The translations under genes and the position numbers were made by a program. Below the pieces are notes generated by a model that saw nothing but the letters and a program-made list of their open reading frames with translations, did no database searches and had not been told where the DNA came from. Positions 1-7,507 of a stretch of 64,000 nucleotides of DNA are shown in pieces (positions within the stretch are counted from its first letter, which is position 1; every line of letters starts with the position of its first letter). The stretch lies in the NCBI RefSeq assembly GCF_001654455.1, contig NZ_CP015772.1:5518001-5582000 (forward strand), written 5' to 3'. The stretch is from Niabella ginsenosidivorans (lineage in GTDB: Bacteria > Bacteroidota > Bacteroidia > Chitinophagales > Chitinophagaceae).

Positions 1-227
1 TGCAAAATTTATACCATCCTGCTTAAATTGTATTTAATCAACCAATTATAAGGCTACTTGCCTTTTTTACCTTGACGAAGGATTTGTAAATGCAAATGAA
101 GGCTCTGAACCGGTAAATTAAGAGCAGCTGTAAAGAAGACGCCTTCCCAAAGCCCCGGTAAAATTAATTTATTATTAAGTCTGTATGATCAAATTACTAA
201 AATGGCAGCAGAATAAAAAAATACGGT

Positions 228-235
228 TAGGTTTG
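228..235 (+). promoter_or_regulatory. Candidate -7 box of the two-component operon
   Basis: TAGGTTTG fits the Bacteroidota -7 consensus TAnnTTTG and lies 17 bp before the start codon of the response regulator, so the leader would be only about 10 nt. No clear -33 TTTG is visible at the right distance. The first 227 bases of the window show no gene. Confidence 0.35.
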
Positions 236-252
236 CTTTAAATTTCTGTTAA

Positions 253-924
253 ATGGAGGGCTACAAGATTTTAATTGCAGATGATGAACCGGATATCCTG
301 GATATTCTATCCTATAACCTTATTAAGGAAGGATATCATGTTATTACAGCAAAGGATGGAGACGAGGCTATTGAAAAAGCAAACCAGGAACGCCCGCATC
401 TGATCATCCTGGACATGATGATGCCTAAAAAGACCGGTGTGCAGGTTTGCCAGGTCTTAAGAGCGCAAACTGCTTTTAAAGACACGCTTATTATGTTTCT
501 GACTGCCCTGAATGATGAGTCCACACAGATAAGAGGGCTTGAAACGGGCGCAGATGACTATGTAAGCAAACCCGTAAGCCCCAAAGTATTATCAAGCCGG
601 GTGGCGGCACTTTTGCGGCGCATACATAAGGAAGATTCTAAATCCATTAAAGCGGGTACCATTACTATTGACCCGGAAAAATTTGTGGTTCAGAACGGAG
701 AAAAGGAAATCATTCTGGCAAAAAAGGAATTTGAGTTATTGTACCTGCTGGCATTAAAGCCGGGGCGTGTGTTCCTGAGGAATGAGATCTTAAATGCCAT
801 CTGGGGAAATGACGTTATTGTAGGCGACCGGACCATTGACGTGCACATCAGGAAAATACGGCAAAAGCTGGAAATGGATTGTATCACCACTGTAAAGGGG
901 GTAGGTTATAAGTTTGAGGTGTAA
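253..924 (+). CDS. OmpR/PhoB-type response regulator
   Basis: DNA-binding response regulator of 223 aa, the usual length for the OmpR/PhoB family. The receiver domain (residues about 4-118) has the acidic pair D10/D11, the phospho-acceptor D54 in LIILDMMMP, T84 and K106 (SKPVSP). The winged-helix effector domain (about 130-222) ends with the typical VKGVGYKFEV. The gene is followed after 26 bp by a histidine kinase on the same strand, so the two form one two-component system. The pairing resembles PhoB/PhoR, but nothing in the sequence fixes the signal, so no symbol is given. Confidence 0.93.
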   Translation: MEGYKILIADDEPDILDILSYNLIKEGYHVITAKDGDEAIEKANQERPHLIILDMMMPKKTGVQVCQVLRAQTAFKDTLIMFLTALNDESTQIRGLETGADDYVSKPVSPKVLSSRVAALLRRIHKEDSKSIKAGTITIDPEKFVVQNGEKEIILAKKEFELLYLLALKPGRVFLRNEILNAIWGNDVIVGDRTIDVHIRKIRQKLEMDCITTVKGVGYKFEV

Positions 925-950
925 ATCTCCGGCTGATTAATGAAGCAAAT

Positions 951-2000
951 ATGTTTGACCCTAAAAATCTCTCGCCCCGCAAGGTATCTTTCTATACGGC
1001 CCTGGGTCTTGCAGTTCCGATCAGCCTGATCGATTTTATCATTGAACAGAACTGGAAGCCGGCAATAACCTCTTTTGGCATTATTCTGATAGGAGGGTAC
1101 CTGCTGTTCAGTTTTGTGCTGGAACGGTTTATTTACCGTAAGATCAAGGTGATCTACAAATTTATTTACCAGACAAAGGCCACACGCCGCCAGGAAACCT
1201 ATTATAAGTATATCCTGCCAAAGAAAAGCCTGGATGAAGTGGCTGTTGATGTAGAGAGCTGGGCCCAGGAAAACCAGCAAAAGGTAGCTACGCTGCAGGC
1301 AAATGAAGAATTCCGCCGTGAATTTCTGCAAAATCTTTCGCATGAATTTAAAACTCCGGTTTTTGCAATCCAGAGCTATGTGGAGACCCTCCTGAACGGG
1401 GATAGCGTTGATCCGGTGATCGGCAGGAAGTTTCTGGAAAAAACAGCGGCGAATGTAGAGCGCCTGACCACATTGCTGCAGGATTTGGACGAGATCTCCA
1501 GCCTGGAGCGCGGCGAGATCACTATTGTAAAGCGCAACTTTGTGATCCAGGAACTGCTGAAGGATACTTTTGAAAGTATTTCCATTAAAGCCGAGCAAAA
1601 GCAGATCCATTTCAGCATAAAAAAAGGCTGTGAAGCGCCTATTGTTGTAAATGCAGATAAAGAAAAGATCCGCCAGGTATTATTAAACCTGCTGGAGAAT
1701 GCGATTAAATATGGAAAAACAAGAGGGTCCATTAAGGCGGGTATCTATAAAACAGACGATAAACGGATCCTTGTTGAAATAAGTGATGACGGAGTGGGGA
1801 TTGAGGAAAAAAGCCTGCCAAGGATTTTTGAACGTTTTTTCAGAACGCCAACCGGCAGGAGCATGGATGTTACAGGCAGTGGCCTGGGGCTGGCCATTTG
1901 CAAGCACATCATAGAAGCGCACAAGCAAACCATTCATATACGCAGCACCGAAAATGTGGGCACTACAATCGGCTTTACATTAGATGCCAAAAAGGATTAA
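951..2000 (+). CDS. Membrane sensor histidine kinase, PhoR-like
   Basis: Sensor kinase of 349 aa. Two hydrophobic segments (about residues 15-32 and 37-58) enclose only a very short outer loop, so there is no real periplasmic sensor domain and sensing probably occurs in or near the membrane or through a partner. The HisKA domain carries H131 in LSHEFKTPVFA. The HATPase domain has the N box NLLENAIKYG, G1 DDGVGI, the F box IFERFF and G2 GSGLGLAICK. It is co-transcribed with the upstream response regulator, its likely partner. It ends 15 bp before the convergent ketosynthase gene. Confidence 0.93.
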   Translation: MFDPKNLSPRKVSFYTALGLAVPISLIDFIIEQNWKPAITSFGIILIGGYLLFSFVLERFIYRKIKVIYKFIYQTKATRRQETYYKYILPKKSLDEVAVDVESWAQENQQKVATLQANEEFRREFLQNLSHEFKTPVFAIQSYVETLLNGDSVDPVIGRKFLEKTAANVERLTTLLQDLDEISSLERGEITIVKRNFVIQELLKDTFESISIKAEQKQIHFSIKKGCEAPIVVNADKEKIRQVLLNLLENAIKYGKTRGSIKAGIYKTDDKRILVEISDDGVGIEEKSLPRIFERFFRTPTGRSMDVTGSGLGLAICKHIIEAHKQTIHIRSTENVGTTIGFTLDAKKD

Positions 2001-2014
2001 GGAAACGGCAAGGA

Positions 2015-3220
2015 TCAGTTGTGCACGCTAAAGATCAGCGATGTGCAGTTGCCCCCAAATCCAAAAGAGTTGGACATTACATGACGGAGTTGTTTAGGCT
2101 GATATTCCGGCACAGGTACCAGCCCGGTATTTTCAATAGGCGTTTCAAAATTCAGGGAGGGATAAACCTCCTGGTGGTAAAGGCTCAGGATGCTGAAAAT
2201 GGCTTCTGCGGCACCTGCCGCGCCTAATGTATGGCCGGTATAGGATTTTGTGCTGGCAAATGCGGGAACTGTTTCAAATAACCGTAACATAGCCACGCTT
2301 TCCGTTGCATCATTATTTTCTGTAGCGGTTCCGTGCGCGTTAATAAAATCGATATCGGATGCCTCTAATCCAGCTACCTCTATGGCCGTTTTCATGCACA
2401 AATAAGGGCCGTCTGCATTTTCAGAGGTGGAAGAAGGATGAAAGGCATCATTGCTGTTGCCAAACCCTTTTATTTCCGCATATACTTTTTTATCAGGGGG
2501 AACATCTTCTGCTCTTTCCAGTATGATGAAACCGCCGGCTTCACCAAGGTTCAACCCTTTGCGTGCATTGTCAAACGGACGGCAGGCTTCGGCAGAAAGG
2601 ATCATTAATGAATTAAACCCGTTTACTGTAAATTTTGCCAGGCTGTCTGTGCCGCCAACGATTGCTTTTTTTGCCAGGCCGTTCTTCAGTAACCTTGCCC
2701 CGTACATAATAGCGTTGGCAGATGAGGAGCATGCTGTATTGAATGTATTTACAATTCCTCCTATATTGAAATAGGATTGTAAAAACAAAGTGCTGGCGCT
2801 GTTGGAATAGGCGCTCAGATACGGACTGTCGGATGTTGCTGCTGTCGTATTGGCATCCCTGTACATTTCATCGGTCAGGCACATGCCCCCTACTGTACTG
2901 GCACTGATAAAAGCGGTGGAGCTGTTATGGAGCACTTCCGGAGAAAGCTGTGCATCTGCAATGGCTTCCCCCATCGCTTTCAGCGCAATGAGGTCTGTAC
3001 GGGTTACCTGTGGATATTGCCGGGGCGCTGCCAGGAGTTGCTGTAATTGTTCCGTACTTGTTTTTACTTCGGCAAAGGGCATTGTTTCAGCATATCTTGA
3101 CCGGAAATAACGGGCTTTTCCAATTCCTGAACGACCATTGATCAGTGATTGGCGGTTTTGAGCTACCGAATCGCCGATTGCAGAAATAAGCCCCAACCCG
3201 GTAATTAAAATATTGCTCAA
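2015..3220 (-). CDS. Beta-ketoacyl-ACP synthase (FabF-like, secondary-metabolite type)
   Basis: Condensing enzyme of 401 aa that joins malonyl-ACP to an acyl chain. The thiolase-fold triad is complete: C164 in NTACSSSANA, H296 in NAHGTAT and H330 in YTGHTLGAAG. It is divergent enough from housekeeping FabF that a role in a specialised pathway (for example aryl polyene or flexirubin-type pigments, common in Bacteroidota) is likely; that role is inference. It lies 9 bp downstream of an acyl carrier protein on the same strand, and the pair is presumably one operon. No other polyketide or pigment genes are near. Confidence 0.9.
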   Translation of the reverse strand: MSNILITGLGLISAIGDSVAQNRQSLINGRSGIGKARYFRSRYAETMPFAEVKTSTEQLQQLLAAPRQYPQVTRTDLIALKAMGEAIADAQLSPEVLHNSSTAFISASTVGGMCLTDEMYRDANTTAATSDSPYLSAYSNSASTLFLQSYFNIGGIVNTFNTACSSSANAIMYGARLLKNGLAKKAIVGGTDSLAKFTVNGFNSLMILSAEACRPFDNARKGLNLGEAGGFIILERAEDVPPDKKVYAEIKGFGNSNDAFHPSSTSENADGPYLCMKTAIEVAGLEASDIDFINAHGTATENNDATESVAMLRLFETVPAFASTKSYTGHTLGAAGAAEAIFSILSLYHQEVYPSLNFETPIENTGLVPVPEYQPKQLRHVMSNSFGFGGNCTSLIFSVHN

Positions 3221-3229
3221 AGCAAAAAC

Positions 3230-3493
3230 CTATTTTGTACGGTGTTGTTCAATATATTCTACCATTGTGTTTACGGTAGTTAATATTTTTCTGCCTTCTT
3301 TAGGGTCCTGGATATTGATGCCGTATTCCCTGGAAAGCATTACAATCAGCTCAATGGAATCAATTGAATCCAGTCCAAGGCCCTCACCAAACAGGGGTTC
3401 GTCGTCCTTAATATCTTCAGGCTTCACATTATTCAGGTTCAGAAATTTAATGATCTGTTCCTTTACCTGTTGTTTTAACTGTTCTTTTTCCAT
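3230..3493 (-). CDS. Acyl carrier protein
   Basis: Small acidic protein of 87 aa with the phosphopantetheine attachment site GLDSIDSIEL, the Ser of the DSID core being the modified residue. Length and fold match type II ACPs. It precedes the ketosynthase by 9 bp and most likely delivers its acyl substrate. It differs from a housekeeping AcpP in the DSID motif (AcpP has DSLD) and in lacking a fatty-acid-synthesis neighbourhood, so it is probably a dedicated carrier. Confidence 0.9.
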   Translation of the reverse strand: MEKEQLKQQVKEQIIKFLNLNNVKPEDIKDDEPLFGEGLGLDSIDSIELIVMLSREYGINIQDPKEGRKILTTVNTMVEYIEQHRTK

Positions 3494-3590
3494 CTATGTA
3501 TTTTAATAAAAATAGTTTAAATAGGGATAGCCGGAATAATTAATAATGCTCCGGCCGTACAAATAGGACGATGCTCTTAGGGGTCTGGTT

Positions 3591-4637
3591 CTAGGTAGCA
3601 CTTGTAAATTGTTTTAAAAACCGTATATCATTTTCGCTGAATAAACGGATATCATTGATACCATATTTCAGCATAGCAGGCCGCTCTACACCCATACCAA
3701 AAGCAAAACCGGTATATTTTTCAGGGTCAATACCACAGTTCTGTAATACGTTAGGGTGCACCATACCACATCCCAGGATCTCAACCCAACCTGTCTTTTT
3801 ACAGATATTGCATCCTTTACCGCCACATATAAAACAGCTTACATCCATTTCCGCACTTGGTTCTGTAAAGGGAAAATAAGAGGGGCGGAACCGTACCCGC
3901 ACGTCTTTGCCATACATTTCCTTTACAAAGAAATAAAGTGTCTGCTTCAGATCTGCAAAGGATACGTTCTCATCAATATATAACCCTTCCACCTGGTGAA
4001 AAAAGCAATGACTCCTGGCACTGATGGTTTCATTACGATATACACGGCCGGGACAAATAACCCTGATGGGCAGCTGACCCTTTTCCATTACGCGGATCTG
4101 GGTATTGCTGGTATGGGTACGCAACAACCAGTCAACTGCGGAATTTTCGCCTGCGTCTACATAAAAGGTGTCCTGCATATCGCGGGCGGGATGATGTTCC
4201 GGCATATTCAATGCGGTAAAATTATGCCAGTCGTCTTCAATTTCCGGTCCTTCTGCAACGGCAAAGCCCAGGCGCTGAAATATGGAAATGATTTTATTGC
4301 GCATCAGTGTAATGGGATGCCGGCTGCCCAGGGGCACCGTGTCTCCGGGAAGCGACAGGTCCAGTGTTGTTTTTTCTGCCCCGTTTACGGAGGCGGAAAC
4401 CGCTTCCTTCAGCTCACTGAACTTTGCTTCAGTAAACAGTTTAAATTCATTTAAAAGCTGGCCGGCTTCCTTTTTCTGCTCTGCCGGCACATTTTTCATT
4501 TCGCCCATTACACTCTTTACCAGGCCTTTGGTGCCCAGCCATTTGATACGAAATGCCTCTACAGATGATTCATCCGTAACAGCAAATTCAGCGATCTCTT
4601 TTTTGTAGGCGTCGAGCTTTTGAATCAAATCCTGCAT
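3591..4637 (-). CDS. pheS: Phenylalanyl-tRNA synthetase alpha subunit
   Basis: Class II aminoacyl-tRNA synthetase alpha chain, about 348 aa, which charges tRNA-Phe together with PheT (not in this window). An N-terminal coiled-coil arm (to about residue 90) is followed by the catalytic core with motif 2 RVYRNETISARSHCFFHQVEG and motif 3 GFAFGMGVERPAMLKYGI. It has an internal cysteine cluster (CFICGGKGCNICKK) that could bind zinc, as seen in several Bacteroidota PheS. The frame is open three codons further upstream from a TTG, but the ATG at 4637 (MQDLIQK) is preferred. Confidence 0.96.
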   Translation of the reverse strand: MQDLIQKLDAYKKEIAEFAVTDESSVEAFRIKWLGTKGLVKSVMGEMKNVPAEQKKEAGQLLNEFKLFTEAKFSELKEAVSASVNGAEKTTLDLSLPGDTVPLGSRHPITLMRNKIISIFQRLGFAVAEGPEIEDDWHNFTALNMPEHHPARDMQDTFYVDAGENSAVDWLLRTHTSNTQIRVMEKGQLPIRVICPGRVYRNETISARSHCFFHQVEGLYIDENVSFADLKQTLYFFVKEMYGKDVRVRFRPSYFPFTEPSAEMDVSCFICGGKGCNICKKTGWVEILGCGMVHPNVLQNCGIDPEKYTGFAFGMGVERPAMLKYGINDIRLFSENDIRFLKQFTSAT

Positions 4638-4781
4638 AGCCGGCAAAGATAATAAATACCGAGGGGTAATGCATCGGTAATTTCAGGTAGCAAGAGGGTG
4701 CGTGCTATTTTTGTTTTTTTAAAAAAATGGTGTAGTTTAGAGATAATAATTTGCTAACCAATAACATAAAATGGAGACACC

Positions 4782-5420
4782 ATGCAATTAAAGATTATTC
4801 AGCAAAGAATTTACGAAATAAAAGGACAACGTGTTATGCTTGATTTTGATCTGGCCAGGCTGTACCAGGTTGAGACCAAAAGACTGAAAGAAGCTGTAAG
4901 AAGAAATATAAAACGTTTTCCGGAGGACTTTATGTTTGAGCTTACTAAAACAGAATTCGAGCAATTAAAGGTGCATTTTTCGGATTTCAACCGCGAAAAG
5001 GATCTGAAACCCGCTGCTGGTGCGGATTCTTTAAGGACGCAAATTGCGACCATAAAGAACCCTTCCAAGGCTGATGGGCAGCAGGCGGCTTCAAAAAGAG
5101 GCCGGCACTCAAAATACCTGCCTTTTGCTTTTACTGAGCATGGCGTTACCATGCTGGCATCTGTATTAAACAGCGATAAGGCAATAGAAATGAATATTGT
5201 TATTGTACGGGCTTTTATTGCCTTAAAACAGTTAGCCGTGGAGCATAAGGATTTTATGCAACAGCTGAAAAATCTGAGAACCGAATTACATGAACGTATT
5301 GATGCGCATGACAGCCAGTTAAGCCAGATATATGAAGCATTGGAAAACATGCTGGACGCTGAAGCTGAAAAGAAGGCCAGGGAGGAGGAATGGAAAGCCC
5401 GGAGGCGTATTGGATTTTGA
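4782..5420 (+). CDS. ORF6N-domain protein
   Basis: Protein of 212 aa. Residues about 5-100 match the ORF6N DNA-binding domain known from phage antirepressors and mobile islands: it starts with the characteristic RIYEIKGQRVMLDFDLARLY and continues with TKRLKEAVRRNIKRFPEDFMFEL. A second conserved part (FAFTEHGVTMLASVL) and a C-terminal coiled coil (about 150-210) follow. A TATTTTTG box at 4706-4713 could serve as its promoter. No phage genes lie next to it, so it stands alone between pheS and the tRNA-like RNA gene. Its DNA target is unknown. Confidence 0.85.
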   Translation: MQLKIIQQRIYEIKGQRVMLDFDLARLYQVETKRLKEAVRRNIKRFPEDFMFELTKTEFEQLKVHFSDFNREKDLKPAAGADSLRTQIATIKNPSKADGQQAASKRGRHSKYLPFAFTEHGVTMLASVLNSDKAIEMNIVIVRAFIALKQLAVEHKDFMQQLKNLRTELHERIDAHDSQLSQIYEALENMLDAEAEKKAREEEWKARRRIGF

Positions 5421-5508
5421 ATATGTAACCCACCAGCCGACGGACAGTTAGCCTGTCAGCAAAAGTTTAATGCGGAGCTGCGTACAGTCTGCAGTATCTT
5501 ATTTCAAC

Positions 5509-5540
5509 AAAAAAGCGCTTACACACAGGGGTGTAAGCGC
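5509..5540 (-). terminator. Rho-independent terminator of the tRNA-like RNA
   Basis: A perfect 10-bp stem (5515-5524 with 5531-5540) and a 6-nt loop are followed on the minus strand by six T (5509-5514). It starts nine bases after the discriminator position of the tRNA-like RNA and so should end that transcript. There is no T-run on the plus side, so it is not an obvious terminator for the ORF6N gene. Confidence 0.85.
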
Positions 5541-5548
5541 CTTAAAAG

Positions 5549-5710
5549 CTGTAGGGGGAGGGCTCGAACCTCCACGAGGCAGTTAGCCGTAGCACAAAGT
5601 TTAGTGGTCAATCCTGGTCGTCCTGACGGTCGGCTCTATGCTATGTTTGTCCTGTAATCCTCACCCCCGAGACAAGAGGGCATGTCTGCCAAAAATTTCA
5701 TCACCCCACA
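5549..5710 (-). ncRNA. tRNA-like RNA with a ~90-nt variable region
   Basis: Read on the minus strand, this folds by eye into a complete tRNA body. The 7-bp acceptor stem pairs TGTGGGG (5704-5710) with CCCTACA (5550-5556), with discriminator G at 5549 and no encoded CCA. T8 and G9 are followed by a 3-bp D stem (5699-5701/5682-5684) with GG in its loop (5689-5690). The 5-bp anticodon stem (5676-5680/5664-5668) has the loop TTGTCTC, which puts GTC at the anticodon with an unusual pyrimidine at position 37. The T arm is canonical (5557-5573, TTCGAGC loop). Between the anticodon and T arms lie 90 nt (5574-5663), closed by a 5-bp stem (5659-5663/5575-5579), where a class II tRNA has 10-20 nt. A promoter and a terminator flank it. 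It could be an extreme class II tRNA, a tRNA with an insertion, or a tRNA-derived regulatory RNA. Confidence 0.6.
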
Positions 5711-5746
5711 GTGTAAAGATCTTTGCTTTTTCAGCGTTTGATAGAA

Positions 5747-5779
5747 CAAAAATAGGAATTATCGGGTAGTTATTCCAAA
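5747..5779 (-). promoter_or_regulatory. Promoter of the tRNA-like RNA
   Basis: On the minus strand, TTTG (5776-5779) and TATTTTTG (5747-5754) are separated by 21 bp, an exact match to the Bacteroidota TTTG-N19-21-TAnnTTTG pattern. The predicted start near 5740 leaves a 5' leader of about 30 nt that would have to be trimmed before the acceptor stem. Confidence 0.65.
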
Positions 5780-5863
5780 TATTTCAAGAAAAATTTTGAA
5801 AATATAGAGAATGTTCAAATATTTGCAATAGTTGTTGAATTATTTAAAATCAATACTGGCTAA

Positions 5864-6331
5864 ATGAACAATAAATTGAATCTCGACAAACTGGATCTCC
5901 AGATCATCCAGCACATGATGGAGGATGCTGAGATTTCCTATGCAGATCTTGGTAAGAAACTATTTGTATCCGGCGGCACCATCCATGTGCGTATCAAAAA
6001 GCTGCAAAAGGATGGTATTGTGAAAGGTACAAAATTGAATGCAGATCTAAAGCTGTTGGGTTATGATGTCATTGCTTTTATAGGAATTTACCTGAAGGAA
6101 AGCTCCTTGTATGATTCTGTTGCAAAGGAATTATACAAGCTGAAAGAAGTAGTGCGCCTTAATTACACAACAGGGAATTACAGCATGTTTGCCGAAATTA
6201 TTTGTAAGGATATCAGCGAGTTAAGAACTGTTTTGCATGAAAAGCTGCAAAAAATCAAGGGAATCGAGCGTACAGAAACACTGATTTCTCTCGATGAAAG
6301 CTTTTCAAGGAATGTAAGAGTGCTGGAATAG
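5864..6331 (+). CDS. Lrp/AsnC-family transcriptional regulator
   Basis: Regulator of 155 aa, the standard Lrp/AsnC length. The N-terminal winged helix-turn-helix (about residues 5-62) contains LDLQIIQHMMEDAEISYADLG-type sequence and the recognition region GTIHVRIKKLQKDG. The C-terminal RAM/AsnC ligand-binding domain (about 70-150) has the VVRLNYTTGNYSMFAEIICKD strand pattern. Members respond to amino acids or other small metabolites as octamers. It is transcribed away from the tRNA-like RNA gene, and its neighbours do not show what it controls. Confidence 0.92.
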   Translation: MNNKLNLDKLDLQIIQHMMEDAEISYADLGKKLFVSGGTIHVRIKKLQKDGIVKGTKLNADLKLLGYDVIAFIGIYLKESSLYDSVAKELYKLKEVVRLNYTTGNYSMFAEIICKDISELRTVLHEKLQKIKGIERTETLISLDESFSRNVRVLE

Positions 6332-6392
6332 TTCATAGCTCAGAGTTGATAGTGCCCTTCCTTGGACTATGAACTATAGACCATGAACAGCG

Positions 6393-7478
6393 CTATAGCC
6401 TGCCCCTTACATTTAATGCATCTCTTAACCCGTTGCCAAAGAGATTGAATGCCAATACCAAGATCATGATGGCAAAGCCCGGAGCTAATGCCAGCATTGG
6501 ATTTTGTGTAATAATGAAGTTGTAATTTTCCTTGATCATTAATCCCCAACTGGGCTGTGGAGGCTGTACGCCTACTCCTAAAAAACTTAAGCCTGCTTCT
6601 ATTACGATTGCTGAAGCAAAATTGGCGGCAGCAATAACCAGCACCGGTCCCATGATATTGGGCCAGATATGCCGCATAATGATGCGCATATCCTTAAACC
6701 CCAGGGCCTTTGTAGCCTCAATATATTCCAGTTCCCGTACTGCCAGTACCTGGCCTCTTACCAGGCGCGCCACATTTACCCACATGGTCAGCCCCACGGC
6801 AATGAATACCTGCCAGAAACCTTTGCCCAGCGCCAATGTGATAGCAAATACCAGGAGCAGTGTAGGAATGCTCCAGATCACGTTAATGAACCACATAATC
6901 ACATCATCTGTTCTGCCTCTGTAAAAACCGGCAAGGGAACCTAATACCAGGCCAATGCTGATGGAAATTAAAACAGTGATCATGCCTACGCTTAAACTTA
7001 CGCGCGTGCCCACGATCAGCCTGCTTAAAATATCGCGGCCGTAACTATCCGTCCCCAGCCAGAATTTTTTTGTAACGATAGCATCAGACGCTACCTGTGC
7101 CTTTGAAAAACTCATGCGCTCACTAACGCCTTCATCAATGAATTTATCTACTATAAAGCTGTCCGCAGTTTGCCGCCAGGAATTAATAGGAATATAGTCT
7201 GACTGGTCAGGCCGGCCGCTGATCAACTGCTGTAAAAACCCTGCAGTTGCAGGCGGGTTTTCCTTTTTTATTTTTAAGAAAGTTTGTTGAAATCCTGGTT
7301 TTGAACCGCCAATTTCAAGAATGATACGATTGGAATTGGGAGAAGCGTCCTCTGCAAGAAAATAACAAAAGACCGCAACAAGAATAGAAAAGAGAATGAC
7401 TACCAGGCCAATTACCGCTCCCTTGTTCTTTTTGAGCCGTTGCCAGCCGGGTTGACGGAATATTGAGCGTGATTGCAT
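6393..7478 (-). CDS. OppC/DppC-type peptide ABC transporter permease
   Basis: Inner-membrane permease of about 361 aa with OppC_N and BPD_transp_1 domains. TM1 (VIGLVVILFSILVAVFCYFL) is followed by an unusually long non-membrane region of some 120 residues ending in FWLGTDSYGRDILSRL, then five further TMs. The cytoplasmic EAA loop that contacts the ATPase reads EYIEATKALGFKDMRIIMRHI. The start at 7478 (MQSRSIFRQ) is preferred: the longer frame begins with TTG at 7532 and would overlap the glycosyltransferase gene. No OppB, ATPase or binding-protein gene is adjacent, so its partners must be encoded elsewhere. Confidence 0.92.
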   Translation of the reverse strand: MQSRSIFRQPGWQRLKKNKGAVIGLVVILFSILVAVFCYFLAEDASPNSNRIILEIGGSKPGFQQTFLKIKKENPPATAGFLQQLISGRPDQSDYIPINSWRQTADSFIVDKFIDEGVSERMSFSKAQVASDAIVTKKFWLGTDSYGRDILSRLIVGTRVSLSVGMITVLISISIGLVLGSLAGFYRGRTDDVIMWFINVIWSIPTLLLVFAITLALGKGFWQVFIAVGLTMWVNVARLVRGQVLAVRELEYIEATKALGFKDMRIIMRHIWPNIMGPVLVIAAANFASAIVIEAGLSFLGVGVQPPQPSWGLMIKENYNFIITQNPMLALAPGFAIMILVLAFNLFGNGLRDALNVRGRL

Positions 7479-7507
7479 GGGGATCAAATGTAAGAAAAAC
7501 TTGTATG

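Noticed and set aside
906-1610. 234-codon minus-strand frame
   Set aside because: It lies fully antisense to the histidine kinase, whose domains and motifs are complete.
5509-5740. Transfer-messenger RNA (ssrA) as explanation for the tRNA-like transcript
   Set aside because: The T arm and acceptor fit, but the transcript is only about 225 nt, no tag frame ending in an ALAA-type peptide is seen, and the D arm is that of a true tRNA rather than the tmRNA form.
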